NCBI RefSeq assembly: GCF_051192575.1
Contig: NZ_JBPJSQ010000001.1
Span: 186,001-250,000 of the forward strand
Length of the DNA: 64,000 bases
DNA from: Aestuariimicrobium soli
GTDB taxonomy: Bacteria; Actinomycetota; Actinomycetes; Propionibacteriales; Propionibacteriaceae
Reading direction: 5' to 3'
A model generated the notes under the pieces. That model worked only from the letters and a program-made list of their open reading frames with translations, made no database searches and was not told where the DNA came from. Position 1 is the first letter of the stretch; each line of letters opens with the position of its first letter. The translations under genes and the position numbers were made by a program. This document shows positions 1 to 8,002 of this stretch, piece by piece.

Positions 1-1352
1 CGAATCTCGTGGCCGGCCACGGTCGCGGTGACTCCCACGGAGGGCGAGGACGAGAACCCGCTTCCCGGCTCGAGGGTCAGGCCCTTGTGCTTGGCTGCGC
101 CGACGATCGCCCGGGCCAGAGGGTGCTCACTGTCGGCCTCGGCAGCCGCAGCCAGAGCCAGCACCTGGTCTGCGGTCACACCTGCGGTTGATTGGACATC
201 GGCAACCGTGGGTTCCCCCTTGGTCAGGGTGCCGGTCTTGTCGAAGAGCACGGTGTCGACCTCACGCATCGACTCCAGCGCGAGGCGATCCTTGATCAAC
301 ACGCCGCCGCGCGCGGCGCGCTCGGTCGCGATGGCGACGACCAGAGGGATCGCCAGGCCCAGGGCGTGGGGGCAGGCGATGACGAGCACGGTGATGACCC
401 GGATCACAGCGTCGTCCGGCCTCCCGGCCAGGGTCCAGACCACCGCCGTGATCAGACCGGCTCCGAGCGCGAACCAGAACAACCACGCTGCCGCACGGTC
501 GGCGATCCGCTGCGCCCGCGACGACGATCCCTGCGCCTCGGCGACGAGCCGGTTGATGCCCGCGAGCGCCGTGTCGTCGCCCACCGCGGTGAGCCGCACC
601 CGCAGACCGGAGTCGGTGGCCACGGTGCCAGCGGTCACCGCATCGCCTCGTCCGCGGGTGACCGGGCGGGACTCGCCGGTGATCATCGACTCGTCCATGT
701 CTGCACGACCGTCGACGACGATGCCGTCGGCGGGGACGCTGCCACCGGGACGGACGATGACGGTGTCGCCCACCCGCAGCTGGGCCGGATTGACCCTGAC
801 GACGGCCTCACCGTCGACACGCTCGGCTTCGTCGGGCAGCAGCGCCGCCAGGGAGTCCAGCGCCGAGGTGGTCTGCGCCAGGGCGCGCATCTCGATCCAA
901 TGGCCCAGCAGCATGATGACGATCAGCAGCGCCAGTTCCCACCAGAACTCCAGCTCGTGGTCGACCAGACCCACGGTGGCGGCCCAGGACGCCAGGAAGG
1001 CCACGGTGATGCCCAGCGAGATCAGCAGCATCATTCCCGGCTTGCGGCTCTTCACTTCGCTCCAGCCGCCGGCGAGGAAGGGGGAGCCGCCCCAGACGTA
1101 CATGACCGTTCCCAGAAGCGCGGCGACCCACCCCGCCCAGCTGAGCAGCGGGTAGCCCAGCAGCATGGCGAACATGGGCGAGAACGCGACCACTGGCACC
1201 GCGATGACGAGGTTGATCCAGAACAGCCGCCGGAACTGACCCACGTGATCCCCGTGGCCACCGTGATCCCCGTGCCCGGAGTGTCCCTGGCCGGGGTGCG
1301 CCTTCTCGGCGGTGTCGACGTGGTGGTGCTGGTGTTCGTGTGGAGCTGTCAT
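1..1352 (-). CDS. copB: Copper-translocating P-type ATPase, CopB type (3' end outside window)
   Basis: First 450 codons of a P1B-type metal-exporting ATPase in the cell membrane; the C-terminal part lies beyond the left edge. Visible hallmarks are the phosphorylation motif DKTGT (residues 371-375) and the membrane metal site CPH (residues 327-329). CPH rather than CPC points to the CopB (P1B-3) branch. The N-terminus is a short histidine-rich tail (about 10 His in the first 30 residues) instead of a CxxC heavy-metal domain, again as in CopB. The ATG at 1352 has a GAGAGGA ribosome site. It follows the DUF1541 lipoprotein gene by 60 bases on the same strand, so the two probably form one copper-controlled operon. 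Substrate (Cu+ versus Cu2+/Ag+) is inferred from the family. Confidence 0.93.
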   Translation of the reverse strand, partial: MTAPHEHQHHHVDTAEKAHPGQGHSGHGDHGGHGDHVGQFRRLFWINLVIAVPVVAFSPMFAMLLGYPLLSWAGWVAALLGTVMYVWGGSPFLAGGWSEVKSRKPGMMLLISLGITVAFLASWAATVGLVDHELEFWWELALLIVIMLLGHWIEMRALAQTTSALDSLAALLPDEAERVDGEAVVRVNPAQLRVGDTVIVRPGGSVPADGIVVDGRADMDESMITGESRPVTRGRGDAVTAGTVATDSGLRVRLTAVGDDTALAGINRLVAEAQGSSSRAQRIADRAAAWLFWFALGAGLITAVVWTLAGRPDDAVIRVITVLVIACPHALGLAIPLVVAIATERAARGGVLIKDRLALESMREVDTVLFDKTGTLTKGEPTVADVQSTAGVTADQVLALAAAAEADSEHPLARAIVGAAKHKGLTLEPGSGFSSSPSVGVTATVAGHEI

Positions 1353-1412
1353 CGTTTGGTTCCTCTCGTCCAATTTCTCGCGTCTGATTGCTGGTCCCCT
1401 CGTGCTGCCGGC

Positions 1413-1982
1413 TCAGGAGGCCGGTTGGATCTCGCTCTCGACAACCCACTTGTGGTTCGTGATGGTCATACCGTCCCAGGTGTAGTCGACCATGTAGACG
1501 GTCTGGGAGGTGGACGAGGCGATGGTGGCCTCTGCTCCCTTCATGCCCGTCATGTGGGCGGCGTCGAGCGTGACCGTGGCACCCTCGGGCAACAGCTCAT
1601 CGCCGACCCCTTCGAGTTCCTCCTGGACGACCCACCTGTGGTCCGTGATCGGTTCCCCTCCGGTGGTGGGCGTGAAGTTGACCGCGTAGGTGTGGGTGTC
1701 AAAGGCGCCGACGATGGTGGCTTCCGCCCCCTTCATGCCGTCCATGTGGTCGGCCTTGAGGGTCACCTTCGTGCCCACCGGGTACGTGGGTGAGGGTGCC
1801 TCCTTGATCCCGGCGGGAGCGGGCCCACCGTCCATCGGATGGTCCATCTCGCCGCTGGTGGAACTGGTGGAACTGGCGGAACTGCTGGAGCCGTGGCCCT
1901 GGTGGTCGCTGGTGCAGCCGGTCAGGGCCAGTGCTCCGACGAGGATTGCCGCCGCGATGGCCGCCTTGATGCGCGTGCGCAT
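1413..1982 (-). CDS. DUF1541 (YdhK-type) copper-associated lipoprotein
   Basis: A 189-residue lipoprotein with a signal peptide and lipobox LTGC (lipidated Cys about residue 23), then a Ser/Thr-rich linker with His and Met residues. Two copies of the DUF1541 module follow, each with an HMxGMKGAEATI core and a closing (H/N)(R/K)WVV stretch. The family is found beside copper exporters and is thought to bind or sense metal at the cell surface; its exact role is not settled. The ATG at 1982 is preceded by a GGAAGGGA ribosome site and, 37 bases further upstream, by a CsoR-like palindrome. It is the first gene of the operon with copB. Confidence 0.88.
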   Translation of the reverse strand: MRTRIKAAIAAAILVGALALTGCTSDHQGHGSSSSASSTSSTSGEMDHPMDGGPAPAGIKEAPSPTYPVGTKVTLKADHMDGMKGAEATIVGAFDTHTYAVNFTPTTGGEPITDHRWVVQEELEGVGDELLPEGATVTLDAAHMTGMKGAEATIASSTSQTVYMVDYTWDGMTITNHKWVVESEIQPAS

Positions 1983-2018
1983 GTCGTTTCCCTTCCGTGG
2001 GTTCTGCTGTCACAGCAT

Positions 2019-2035
2019 ATACCCCTAGGGGGTAT
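2019..2035 (-). promoter_or_regulatory. CsoR-like copper operator
   Basis: A near-perfect palindrome, ATACCCC-TA-GGGGGTAT, of the G/C-tract type bound by CsoR-family copper repressors. It overlaps a TATGCT-like -10 element on the minus strand, so a bound repressor would block transcription of the DUF1541-copB operon. No csoR gene lies in the window. Confidence 0.8.
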
Positions 2036-2080
2036 GCCACAAGATCGGCACGAGTCGCGGCTGAAGGCAGCCCGGACATG

Positions 2081-2117
2081 ACGAAGCGGCCGACCCGCGA
2101 GGGGTCGGCCGCTTCGT
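2081..2117 (-). terminator. Hairpin terminator downstream of the 2167-2793 lipoprotein gene
   Basis: A perfect 16-bp stem (2081-2096 with 2102-2117) around a 5-base loop, ending in ACGAAG/CTTCGT. It lies about 50 bases past the lipoprotein stop on the minus strand and separates that gene from the copper operon. There is no long T run, as is common in high-GC actinobacteria. Confidence 0.75.
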
Positions 2118-2166
2118 TCGCCGGGGAGGGGGGTAGGAGGAGTCTCGCGCTCGTGGCGAGTAGTGG

Positions 2167-2793
2167 TCAGGCGAGCAGCGCTGTGGCGGCCTTCACCAGC
2201 GCGGCGGAGGCGGGAGCCTTGCCGGCCGGGGAGGCCACCATCACCTGACCGACGATGTTGCCCTGGCCGACGACGATCGAGCTTCCGGGGAAGCCACCCA
2301 CCTTGCCGGTGATCACCGCTGCCTGGTCGGCGCCGGGAACCGTGGCCTTCTCGGTCTTGGCTTCGCTGCCCATCTGCTTGGTCATCGCCGAGACGTACTG
2401 GTCGAACACCGGCTGCGGGATCACCTGGACGACGGCCACGGTGCCGGTGGTCATGTCGGTGTACTGGCACTGGGTGTAGCCCGCCGCCGTGGTGCCGGTT
2501 CCCTTGCCGAACTTCGTGCCGAGGGCGGCATTCATCTCGTCTGCGGTCAGGGCCGCGCAGGCTTCCTTGGCCTCGCCGGTGGGCTCCGCACTGGTCTCTT
2601 CGGCGCTGGTCTCTTCGGTGGCGCTGGTCTGCTCGGCCTCACTGGTCTGGGGGGCCGACGTGGTCTCGGCCGGGGCCGAGGTGGGGGCCTGGGTGTTCGG
2701 CGCCGTGTCGGCCGACTGCGTCAGCGAGCACGAGGCGAGGGCCACCACGGCGAGGGCCGCGAGGCTGGTGCGGGCGATGGTCAGGAGCTTCAT
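2167..2793 (-). CDS. Putative lipoprotein (DUF3558-like)
   Basis: A 208-residue secreted lipoprotein. The start at 2793 (MKLLTIARTSL) has a CGAGGAA ribosome site and begins a signal peptide ending in the lipobox LASC. It is followed by an approximately 50-residue linker very rich in Thr, Ser, Glu and Ala, probably a wall-spanning spacer. The folded part (EACAALTADEMNAALG onward) has the Cys pair and the ACxxLTxxEM beginning seen in DUF3558-like actinobacterial lipoproteins; I am not certain of this assignment. Function unknown. A longer reading from 2868 would bury the signal peptide and is unlikely. A TAAGCT -10 box lies at 2852-2847. Confidence 0.78.
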   Translation of the reverse strand: MKLLTIARTSLAALAVVALASCSLTQSADTAPNTQAPTSAPAETTSAPQTSEAEQTSATEETSAEETSAEPTGEAKEACAALTADEMNAALGTKFGKGTGTTAAGYTQCQYTDMTTGTVAVVQVIPQPVFDQYVSAMTKQMGSEAKTEKATVPGADQAAVITGKVGGFPGSSIVVGQGNIVGQVMVASPAGKAPASAALVKAATALLA

Positions 2794-2923
2794 GGGGATT
2801 CCTCGGGGAGTCTGGGGTGGGCCGCGCTGTTGTGGCCGCTGGAACAGCTTAGGGACGCGGTGGGCCACCCCCTCGTTCCCCGGGTGCTGCCGAAAATGTC
2901 CGAGGAGGCCCCTAGATTCTCAC

Positions 2924-2950
2924 CCATGTTCGAAATAGAATCGAACATGG
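2924..2950. repeat. Perfect 10-bp inverted repeat at the start of the leader
   Basis: CCATGTTCGA (2924-2933), 7-base spacer, TCGAACATGG (2941-2950). It sits immediately after the -10 box TAGATT, so it can act as an operator at the transcription start or as a 5' RNA hairpin. The half sites resemble those of the actinobacterial LexA box but are arranged in the opposite (everted) order. Confidence 0.6.
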
Positions 2951-2970
2951 CAGTGAGGAGCACACCATGA
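2926..2970 (+). CDS. Leaderless 14-codon upstream ORF (possible leader peptide)
   Basis: ATG at 2926 opens a 14-residue peptide, MFEIESNMAVRSTP, whose TGA (2968-2970) overlaps the ATG (2967) of the next gene as ATGA. A TAGATT -10 box at 2913-2918 lies exactly 7 bases before this ATG, so the transcript probably starts at or next to it. Translation of the peptide would bring ribosomes to the downstream start. Its first seven codons lie inside a 10-bp inverted repeat (2924-2950). It could be a regulatory leader or only a coupling device. Confidence 0.45.
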   Translation: MFEIESNMAVRSTP

Positions 2971-3479
2971 GCATCGCCACCCGCAGTACGGCCCTCTTCC
3001 GTCAGGACTGGGCGAAGGTGAACGAGGGTCCCGACTGGGAGCCCAACCGTTCCGGACCCCACCCCGGTCGTCCGCGACCGGGGGAGCGCACCAAGCCGGT
3101 CGGAGCCGAGAACCGGGCGTTCATCCCGCCGGGCTGGCCCGAGAGCGTGCTGCCGGCCAGTGAACCCGACTGGGAGCAGTCGGCGGCGGCCTTCCTGCTG
3201 GACTGCTGCCCCCATGAGTACCGGGGTTACCCGCTGCTGCGGCGTCAGCCGGTGGTGCTGGCGCGCTTGGCGGCACAATACGTCGAGTCGCAGGTGAGGG
3301 CCACCCGCGAGAGTCTGAACCAGGCCCGGGCTGCCTTCGCCGAGTACGTCGATGCCCCCGTGCTCGACGGCGCGGTGGAGGTGCTGCAGACCGAGGAGGC
3401 TCGGCTCGTTCGGTTGCGAAGGGCCGTGATGTTGGTCGAGGAGACCCTGCGGGGAAAGATCTTCGTGAGCCGACTCTGA
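2967..3479 (+). CDS. Conserved hypothetical protein
   Basis: A 170-residue protein I do not recognise. The first ~60 residues are rich in Pro, Gly and Arg and look disordered; the rest (about 65-170) is largely helical with a probable coiled coil (regularly spaced Leu, Ala, Glu and Arg, e.g. AVEVLQTEEARLVRLRRAV). No signal peptide or membrane segment. The ATG at 2967 has a GTGAGGAG ribosome site inside the short upstream ORF, whose stop overlaps this start. It is followed by dxs, which has its own promoter. The inverted repeat at its 5' end suggests dedicated regulation. Confidence 0.75.
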   Translation: MSIATRSTALFRQDWAKVNEGPDWEPNRSGPHPGRPRPGERTKPVGAENRAFIPPGWPESVLPASEPDWEQSAAAFLLDCCPHEYRGYPLLRRQPVVLARLAAQYVESQVRATRESLNQARAAFAEYVDAPVLDGAVEVLQTEEARLVRLRRAVMLVEETLRGKIFVSRL

Positions 3480-3526
3480 GGGCCGGAATGCGTGCTCGCG
3501 CGGCGGCTGGTTCTAGACTGGTCGGC

Positions 3527-5437
3527 ATGTCCTTGCTCGAGCGGATCAGTGGCCCCGAAGACCTGAAGGGCTTGTCGCGCGCGCAGTTGGAGACGGTGGC
3601 GGCCGAGATCAGGGCCGCCCTGATCAGCAATGTGAGCCGCACCGGCGGCCACCTGGGGCCGAACCTCGGGGTGGTCGAGCTGACGCTGGCGATCCACCGC
3701 GTCTTCGACTCGCCGCGCGACCCGATCGTCTTCGACACGGGCCACCAGAGCTACGTGCACAAGATGCTCACCGGACGACTCGACCAGTTCCCGACCCTGC
3801 GCCAGCGAGGCGGCCTGGCCGGGTACCCGCAGCGAGCCGAATCCGAGCACGACTGGGTCGAGAACTCGCACGCGTCCGCGTCACTGTCCTGGGGCGAGGG
3901 GTTGGCCAAGGGCTTCCGGGTCCGCGGCGAGGATCGCACCGTGGTCGTCGTCATCGGCGATGGTGCCCTGACCGGCGGCATGGCCTGGGAGGCGCTCAAC
4001 AACATCGCCGCCGAGCCCGATCTGCGGCTCGTGGTCGTCGTCAACGACAACGGCCGTTCGTACACGCCGACGGTCGGCGGTCTGGCCCAGCACCTCTCGG
4101 GGCTGCGCACCCACAAGCGCTACGAACAGACGCTCGGGCTCGTCAAGCGCAGCGTGCACAGCACGCCCCTGGTGGGCAAGACCGCCTACGAGGTGCTGCA
4201 CGGTGTGAAAACTGGGATCAAGGATGTGCTGGCGCCCCAGGGCATGTTCTCCGACCTGGGCATCAAGTACATCGGCCCGATCGACGGGCACGACGAGGTC
4301 GCCACGGAGCGCGCCCTCGACCAGGCCAAGGGTTTCGCCGGGCCGGTGATCGTCCACTGCATCACCCGCAAGGGGGCAGGGTTCCACGCCGCCGAGAACC
4401 ACGAGGAGGACCGCTTCCACGCCGTCGGCAAGATCGACGAGATCACCGGCGAGTCCCTGAGTGAGGGCAGCCGCGCCACGTGGACCGACGCCTTCGCCGA
4501 GCAGATGCTGCGTCTGGGCGACCAGCACCCCGAGCTGGTGGCCATCACGGCTGCCATGTTGCACCCGGTGGGCCTGGCGAGGTTCGCGGCGGCGTTCCCC
4601 GACCGCACCTTCGACGTCGGCATCGCCGAGCAGCATGCCGTCACCTCGGCGGCTGGGCTCGCCGCGGCCGGACTGCACCCGGTGGTGGCCCTGTACGCCA
4701 CCTTCCTCAACCGCGCCTTCGACCAGACGCTGCTCGACGTCGGCCTGCACCACGCGGGCGTCACGTTCGTGCTCGACCGGGCCGGCGTCACCGGCCCCGA
4801 CGGCCCGAGCCACCACGGCATGTGGGACATGTCGCTGCTGGGGCTCGTCCCAGGCCTGCGACTGGCCGCCCCGCGCGACGCAGAACGTCTGGCGCAGGCT
4901 CTCGAGGTGGCCGTCACCGTGGACGATGCCCCCACCGTCATCCGCTACTCCAAGGAGAAGTTGCCCGACCCGATCCCGGCCGTGGCCCAACGCCACGGCT
5001 GCGACGTGCTGGCGACCTCGTCCGACCCTCAGGTGCTGATCGTGGGGCACGGCTCGTTCGCGGCGCTCGCCCTCGAGGTCGGCGCCCGGCTCGAGGGTCA
5101 GGGGATCGGGGTCACGGTGGTCGACCCGTTGTGGTCGTTGCCGGTCTCCGAGGGTCTGGTGAACCTCGCCACCGAGTACCGACTGGTCATCTCGCTGGAG
5201 GACAACCTCGTCAATGGGGGCGTCGGCTCACGGCTGGCGCAGCTGTTGCGTGAGCGGGAGTCGTCCACCGTGGTCATGGATCGCGGCATCCCGCAGAGCT
5301 ATCTCGACCACGCCTCCCGCGAGCAGGTGCTCGAGGCTGCCGGGCTGACGGGGCAGGCACTCGCGCGCCAGGCCACCGAACGCTGGCTGCGGCTGCAGCC
5401 CGCCGACTCCGACCTGGCGTCGGTCGTCACGGACTGA
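3527..5437 (+). CDS. dxs: 1-deoxy-D-xylulose-5-phosphate synthase
   Basis: Thiamine-diphosphate enzyme that condenses pyruvate and glyceraldehyde 3-phosphate, the first step of the MEP isoprenoid pathway. 636 residues, normal for the family. Visible features: TGHQSYVHKMLTGR near the N-terminus, the thiamine-binding GDGALTGG (from residue 144) followed by NDN, and the transketolase pyrimidine and C-terminal domains (DVGIAEQHAVTSAAG, ARDAERL-like region). I place the start at ATG 3527 because TAGACT (3514-3519) lies 7 bases upstream, indicating a leaderless mRNA; an in-frame ATG at 3488 lies upstream of that box. Its stop overlaps the convergent RNase D gene by 11 bases. Confidence 0.96.
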   Translation: MSLLERISGPEDLKGLSRAQLETVAAEIRAALISNVSRTGGHLGPNLGVVELTLAIHRVFDSPRDPIVFDTGHQSYVHKMLTGRLDQFPTLRQRGGLAGYPQRAESEHDWVENSHASASLSWGEGLAKGFRVRGEDRTVVVVIGDGALTGGMAWEALNNIAAEPDLRLVVVVNDNGRSYTPTVGGLAQHLSGLRTHKRYEQTLGLVKRSVHSTPLVGKTAYEVLHGVKTGIKDVLAPQGMFSDLGIKYIGPIDGHDEVATERALDQAKGFAGPVIVHCITRKGAGFHAAENHEEDRFHAVGKIDEITGESLSEGSRATWTDAFAEQMLRLGDQHPELVAITAAMLHPVGLARFAAAFPDRTFDVGIAEQHAVTSAAGLAAAGLHPVVALYATFLNRAFDQTLLDVGLHHAGVTFVLDRAGVTGPDGPSHHGMWDMSLLGLVPGLRLAAPRDAERLAQALEVAVTVDDAPTVIRYSKEKLPDPIPAVAQRHGCDVLATSSDPQVLIVGHGSFAALALEVGARLEGQGIGVTVVDPLWSLPVSEGLVNLATEYRLVISLEDNLVNGGVGSRLAQLLRERESSTVVMDRGIPQSYLDHASREQVLEAAGLTGQALARQATERWLRLQPADSDLASVVTD

Positions 5438-6734
5438 CATCCGCCGGGGGCGTCAGCCCCTCGACGAGCACGCCCACCACCTGGTCGCGCTGCCACGGGC
5501 GCACGCCGAGCCCGGCGAGGGCCGCGTCAACCGTCTCTGCCGTCACCGGCTGGGGTGGTGTGTGGGTGATCCGCTTGAGCGCGTCGGGCTGGATCAGCTG
5601 TTCCGGGGGCATCTGCAGCGACTCGGCCAGCTGTTGCGTCGCCGGGCGCACCCGGTTCCAGCGTTCCCAGGCCTCCGGGTCTCTGGTCTCCCAGCCGCGC
5701 GGATTGGGGGGACCGGTCTGGGCCACCTTGGACGGCGGCAGGTCTCGGTCGGGCAGGGTCGCCACCCGATCGATCGCGGCCACCCAGTTGCTCTCGAACC
5801 GACGCGCGTTGCGGCGCTTGAAGCCGTCGATCTGACGCAGGTCGGCCCGCGTCGGCAGGGTGCCACCGCTGCCCCCTCGTCCCGACGGCCGAACCTTGGC
5901 CGCGAGTTCGGTGATGGCCTTGTCCTGCACCACCTTGCCGGGGGCCAGGTCGTGCCGCTCGGCGAGCAGGTCGCGTTCGTCCCACAACTCGCGCACCAGG
6001 GCCAGGCCCCGGCGGCCACGCACCTGCTGCAGCCCGGTCGTCCTGCGCCACCGATCGGCCTTGTCGGGCCCCGGTTCGAGGGCCTTGGTGATGCCGTGGG
6101 CGAACTCCTGCAGGGCCCAGTCGAGCTTGCCCGCCGCGCGCAGCTGCTCCTCGAGCCGATCACGCAGCTCGACCAGCAGTTCCACGTCGAGGGCGGCATA
6201 GGCCAGCCAGTCCTGCGGGATCGGGCGCACCGACCAGTTGGCGGCCGAGTGCTCCTTGAGCAACTGCAGGTCGAACTCCGCCTCGATCAGGGCACCCAAC
6301 CCCACCCGGGGCAGCCCGAGCAGGCGCGCGGCCAGCTCGGTGTCGAAGACCGTGCGCGGCACCAGGCCCGCCATCGCCAGGCACGGCAGGTCCTGGCTGG
6401 CCGCGTGGATGACCCACTCGCTGGGCTCCATGGCGGCCTGCAGTCTGGACAGTTGAGGTCGTCCGTCGGGGTCCTCGAAGGCCACCGGATCGATCAGGTG
6501 GGTGCCGGAGCCCTGCCGGCGCAGCTGCACGAGGTACGCCTTGGGGGAGTAGCGGAAACTCTGGGCGCGTTCGGTGTCGACGGCAATCGGACCGTGACCG
6601 TCGGCCAGGGCCGTGATCACCTCGTCCAGGGCGTCCCAGGTGTCGACGACGTCGGGGATACCGTCCGCCGGGGTGGTCAGCAGGGGGAGCGTCGGGGCCT
6701 CGGGCTGCTCCTCCCGCTCGGGTTCGGTGGCCAT
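5427..6734 (-). CDS. rnd: Ribonuclease D-type 3'-5' exonuclease with HRDC domain
   Basis: 435 residues. The N-terminal half is a DEDD-family 3'-5' exonuclease (AVDTERAQSFRYSPKAYLVQ with the DxE motif; FDTELAARLLG; YAALDVELL with the last acidic residue), and the C-terminal half carries an HRDC-like helical domain. RNase D trims the 3' ends of tRNA precursors and other stable RNAs. ATG 6734 overlaps the stop of the DUF3000 gene (TGATG), so the two are translationally coupled. The 3' end overlaps dxs tail to tail. The order hemE, DUF3000, RNase D, dxs is, from general knowledge, conserved in actinobacteria. Confidence 0.92.
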   Translation of the reverse strand: MATEPEREEQPEAPTLPLLTTPADGIPDVVDTWDALDEVITALADGHGPIAVDTERAQSFRYSPKAYLVQLRRQGSGTHLIDPVAFEDPDGRPQLSRLQAAMEPSEWVIHAASQDLPCLAMAGLVPRTVFDTELAARLLGLPRVGLGALIEAEFDLQLLKEHSAANWSVRPIPQDWLAYAALDVELLVELRDRLEEQLRAAGKLDWALQEFAHGITKALEPGPDKADRWRRTTGLQQVRGRRGLALVRELWDERDLLAERHDLAPGKVVQDKAITELAAKVRPSGRGGSGGTLPTRADLRQIDGFKRRNARRFESNWVAAIDRVATLPDRDLPPSKVAQTGPPNPRGWETRDPEAWERWNRVRPATQQLAESLQMPPEQLIQPDALKRITHTPPQPVTAETVDAALAGLGVRPWQRDQVVGVLVEGLTPPADVSP

Positions 6735-7333
6735 CACAGCGGACGAAGGCCCGTGCGGGGCGTCAACTGGACGACGCCGTCGGGCAGAGTCGGCAGCCCG
6801 GCGGTGGTGCACAACAGGTCCTGCCACGCGGACAAGTGGGTCGACAACTGGTCGGGGCCCTCGTCGAGCAGCGGAGTCCACGAGGCGCGGATCTCGACCT
6901 CGCTGCGGGCCGGCTCCTCGGCCATCTCGCCGAAGCTGCGGCTCGCGACCGAGGTGACCGTGCCCGACGCCGCGGTGTAGGCGGCGTGCCGCTGCTCGAG
7001 GGAGTCCGTCAGCCACGACCAACCCACCTCGGGCAACAGGGGGTCGGTGACCATCTGCTCGTCGACCTCGGCGCGGGCGAACGAGACCAGCCGGTAGGTG
7101 CCGTCCCACGCCTCGTTGCCGGCGGGGTCGTGCAGCAGCACGAGGCGTCCGTTGCCGACCTCGATGCCCTCACTCATCACCACGGCCTGCAGAGCGGCCG
7201 CGCGGGGGGCGATGCGCTGCGGAGCCGGGATCTCGGTGACCTGCACCTCGGCGCGCCAGCGGAACTCGGTCAGCTCGCGTTCGACCGCCCCGAAGACATC
7301 GGCAGCCGCTCTGGTCGGAGGAATCGCGCTCAC
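6734..7333 (-). CDS. DUF3000 family protein
   Basis: 199 residues, no signal peptide or membrane segment; an actinobacterium-specific family of unknown function that travels with the RNase D gene. Recognised from its N-terminal F.AVERELTEFRWR..V.VTEIPAPQRIAPRA pattern and its place in the block. The GTG start at 7333 is preceded by TAGGGT (7345-7340) with exactly 6 bases between, so it should be the first codon of a leaderless transcript. Its TGA shares one base with the RNase D ATG. Confidence 0.88.
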   Translation of the reverse strand: MSAIPPTRAAADVFGAVERELTEFRWRAEVQVTEIPAPQRIAPRAAALQAVVMSEGIEVGNGRLVLLHDPAGNEAWDGTYRLVSFARAEVDEQMVTDPLLPEVGWSWLTDSLEQRHAAYTAASGTVTSVASRSFGEMAEEPARSEVEIRASWTPLLDEGPDQLSTHLSAWQDLLCTTAGLPTLPDGVVQLTPRTGLRPL

Positions 7334-7414
7334 CAGACCACCCTAGGCGGGGGTGCGCAGGGTGATCATCAGGCACGCCGGACGACGCGTTGGGCGGCGG
7401 TTAAGCTGGCGCAC

Positions 7415-7978
7415 GTGACCGATGCCCCGACGCCGACCGACTCCGGCCCCGTGCACCTGGACTTCCGCAAACACGACGGCCGCGAGCACTGGCAGGAGCC
7501 GTACCGGCTGCTCGGAGTGGATCGATTCGGGGTGTGGCTCGGCATGCCGGTCGGCACGGCCTACGGTCGTCCGGGCGTCGACCTGGTCTCGGAGGTGCCC
7601 ATCGTGAGACTGCTGCCCGCGGCCGATCTGCCGGGTGGCCCCCGCTGGGCGGCCTGCTTCAACGGGCGGCCCGAGCACGGCGGGGAACGGGCGATCCGCG
7701 TCTACGTCGACGTCTGCACGGCCCCGGTCTGGCGGCGCACCGGCGACGGCTGGCGAGCCACGCTGGTCGACATGGACCTCGACATCGTGCAGCGGTTCGA
7801 CGGTGATCTGTTCATCGACGACGAGGACGAGTTCGTCGAGCACACCGCCCTGTTCGGCTACGACGCCGCCCTGGTGGCGGCCACCCGCGCCGCCGCCGAC
7901 GCCGTCTTCGCGAGGGTGCGCGACGGCGAAGCCCCGTTCGACGGGACCGGTGAGCGGCACCTGGCTGACTGCCGCTGA
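7415..7978 (+). CDS. DUF402 domain protein
   Basis: 187 residues matching the DUF402 fold (nucleoside di/triphosphatase and related proteins): WLGMPVG near the N-terminus, YVDVCTAPVWRR, then VDMDLDIVQRFDGDLFIDDEDEFVEHTALFGY. The acidic DxDxD-type cluster (DMDLDI and IDDEDEF) is the likely metal and phosphate site. Exact substrate unknown. The GTG at 7415 is preceded by TAAGCT (7402-7407) with 7 bases between. It is divergent from DUF3000 (start codons 82 bases apart) and just upstream of hemE. Confidence 0.85.
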   Translation: MTDAPTPTDSGPVHLDFRKHDGREHWQEPYRLLGVDRFGVWLGMPVGTAYGRPGVDLVSEVPIVRLLPAADLPGGPRWAACFNGRPEHGGERAIRVYVDVCTAPVWRRTGDGWRATLVDMDLDIVQRFDGDLFIDDEDEFVEHTALFGYDAALVAATRAAADAVFARVRDGEAPFDGTGERHLADCR

Positions 7979-8002
7979 TTCGCCTGTGGTTGAATCGTCC
8001 GG

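Noticed and set aside
2924..2950. LexA (SOS) box
   Set aside because: The half sites TCGAAC and GTTCGA are present but in everted order with a 7-base spacer; the LexA site needs GAAC-N4-GTTC.
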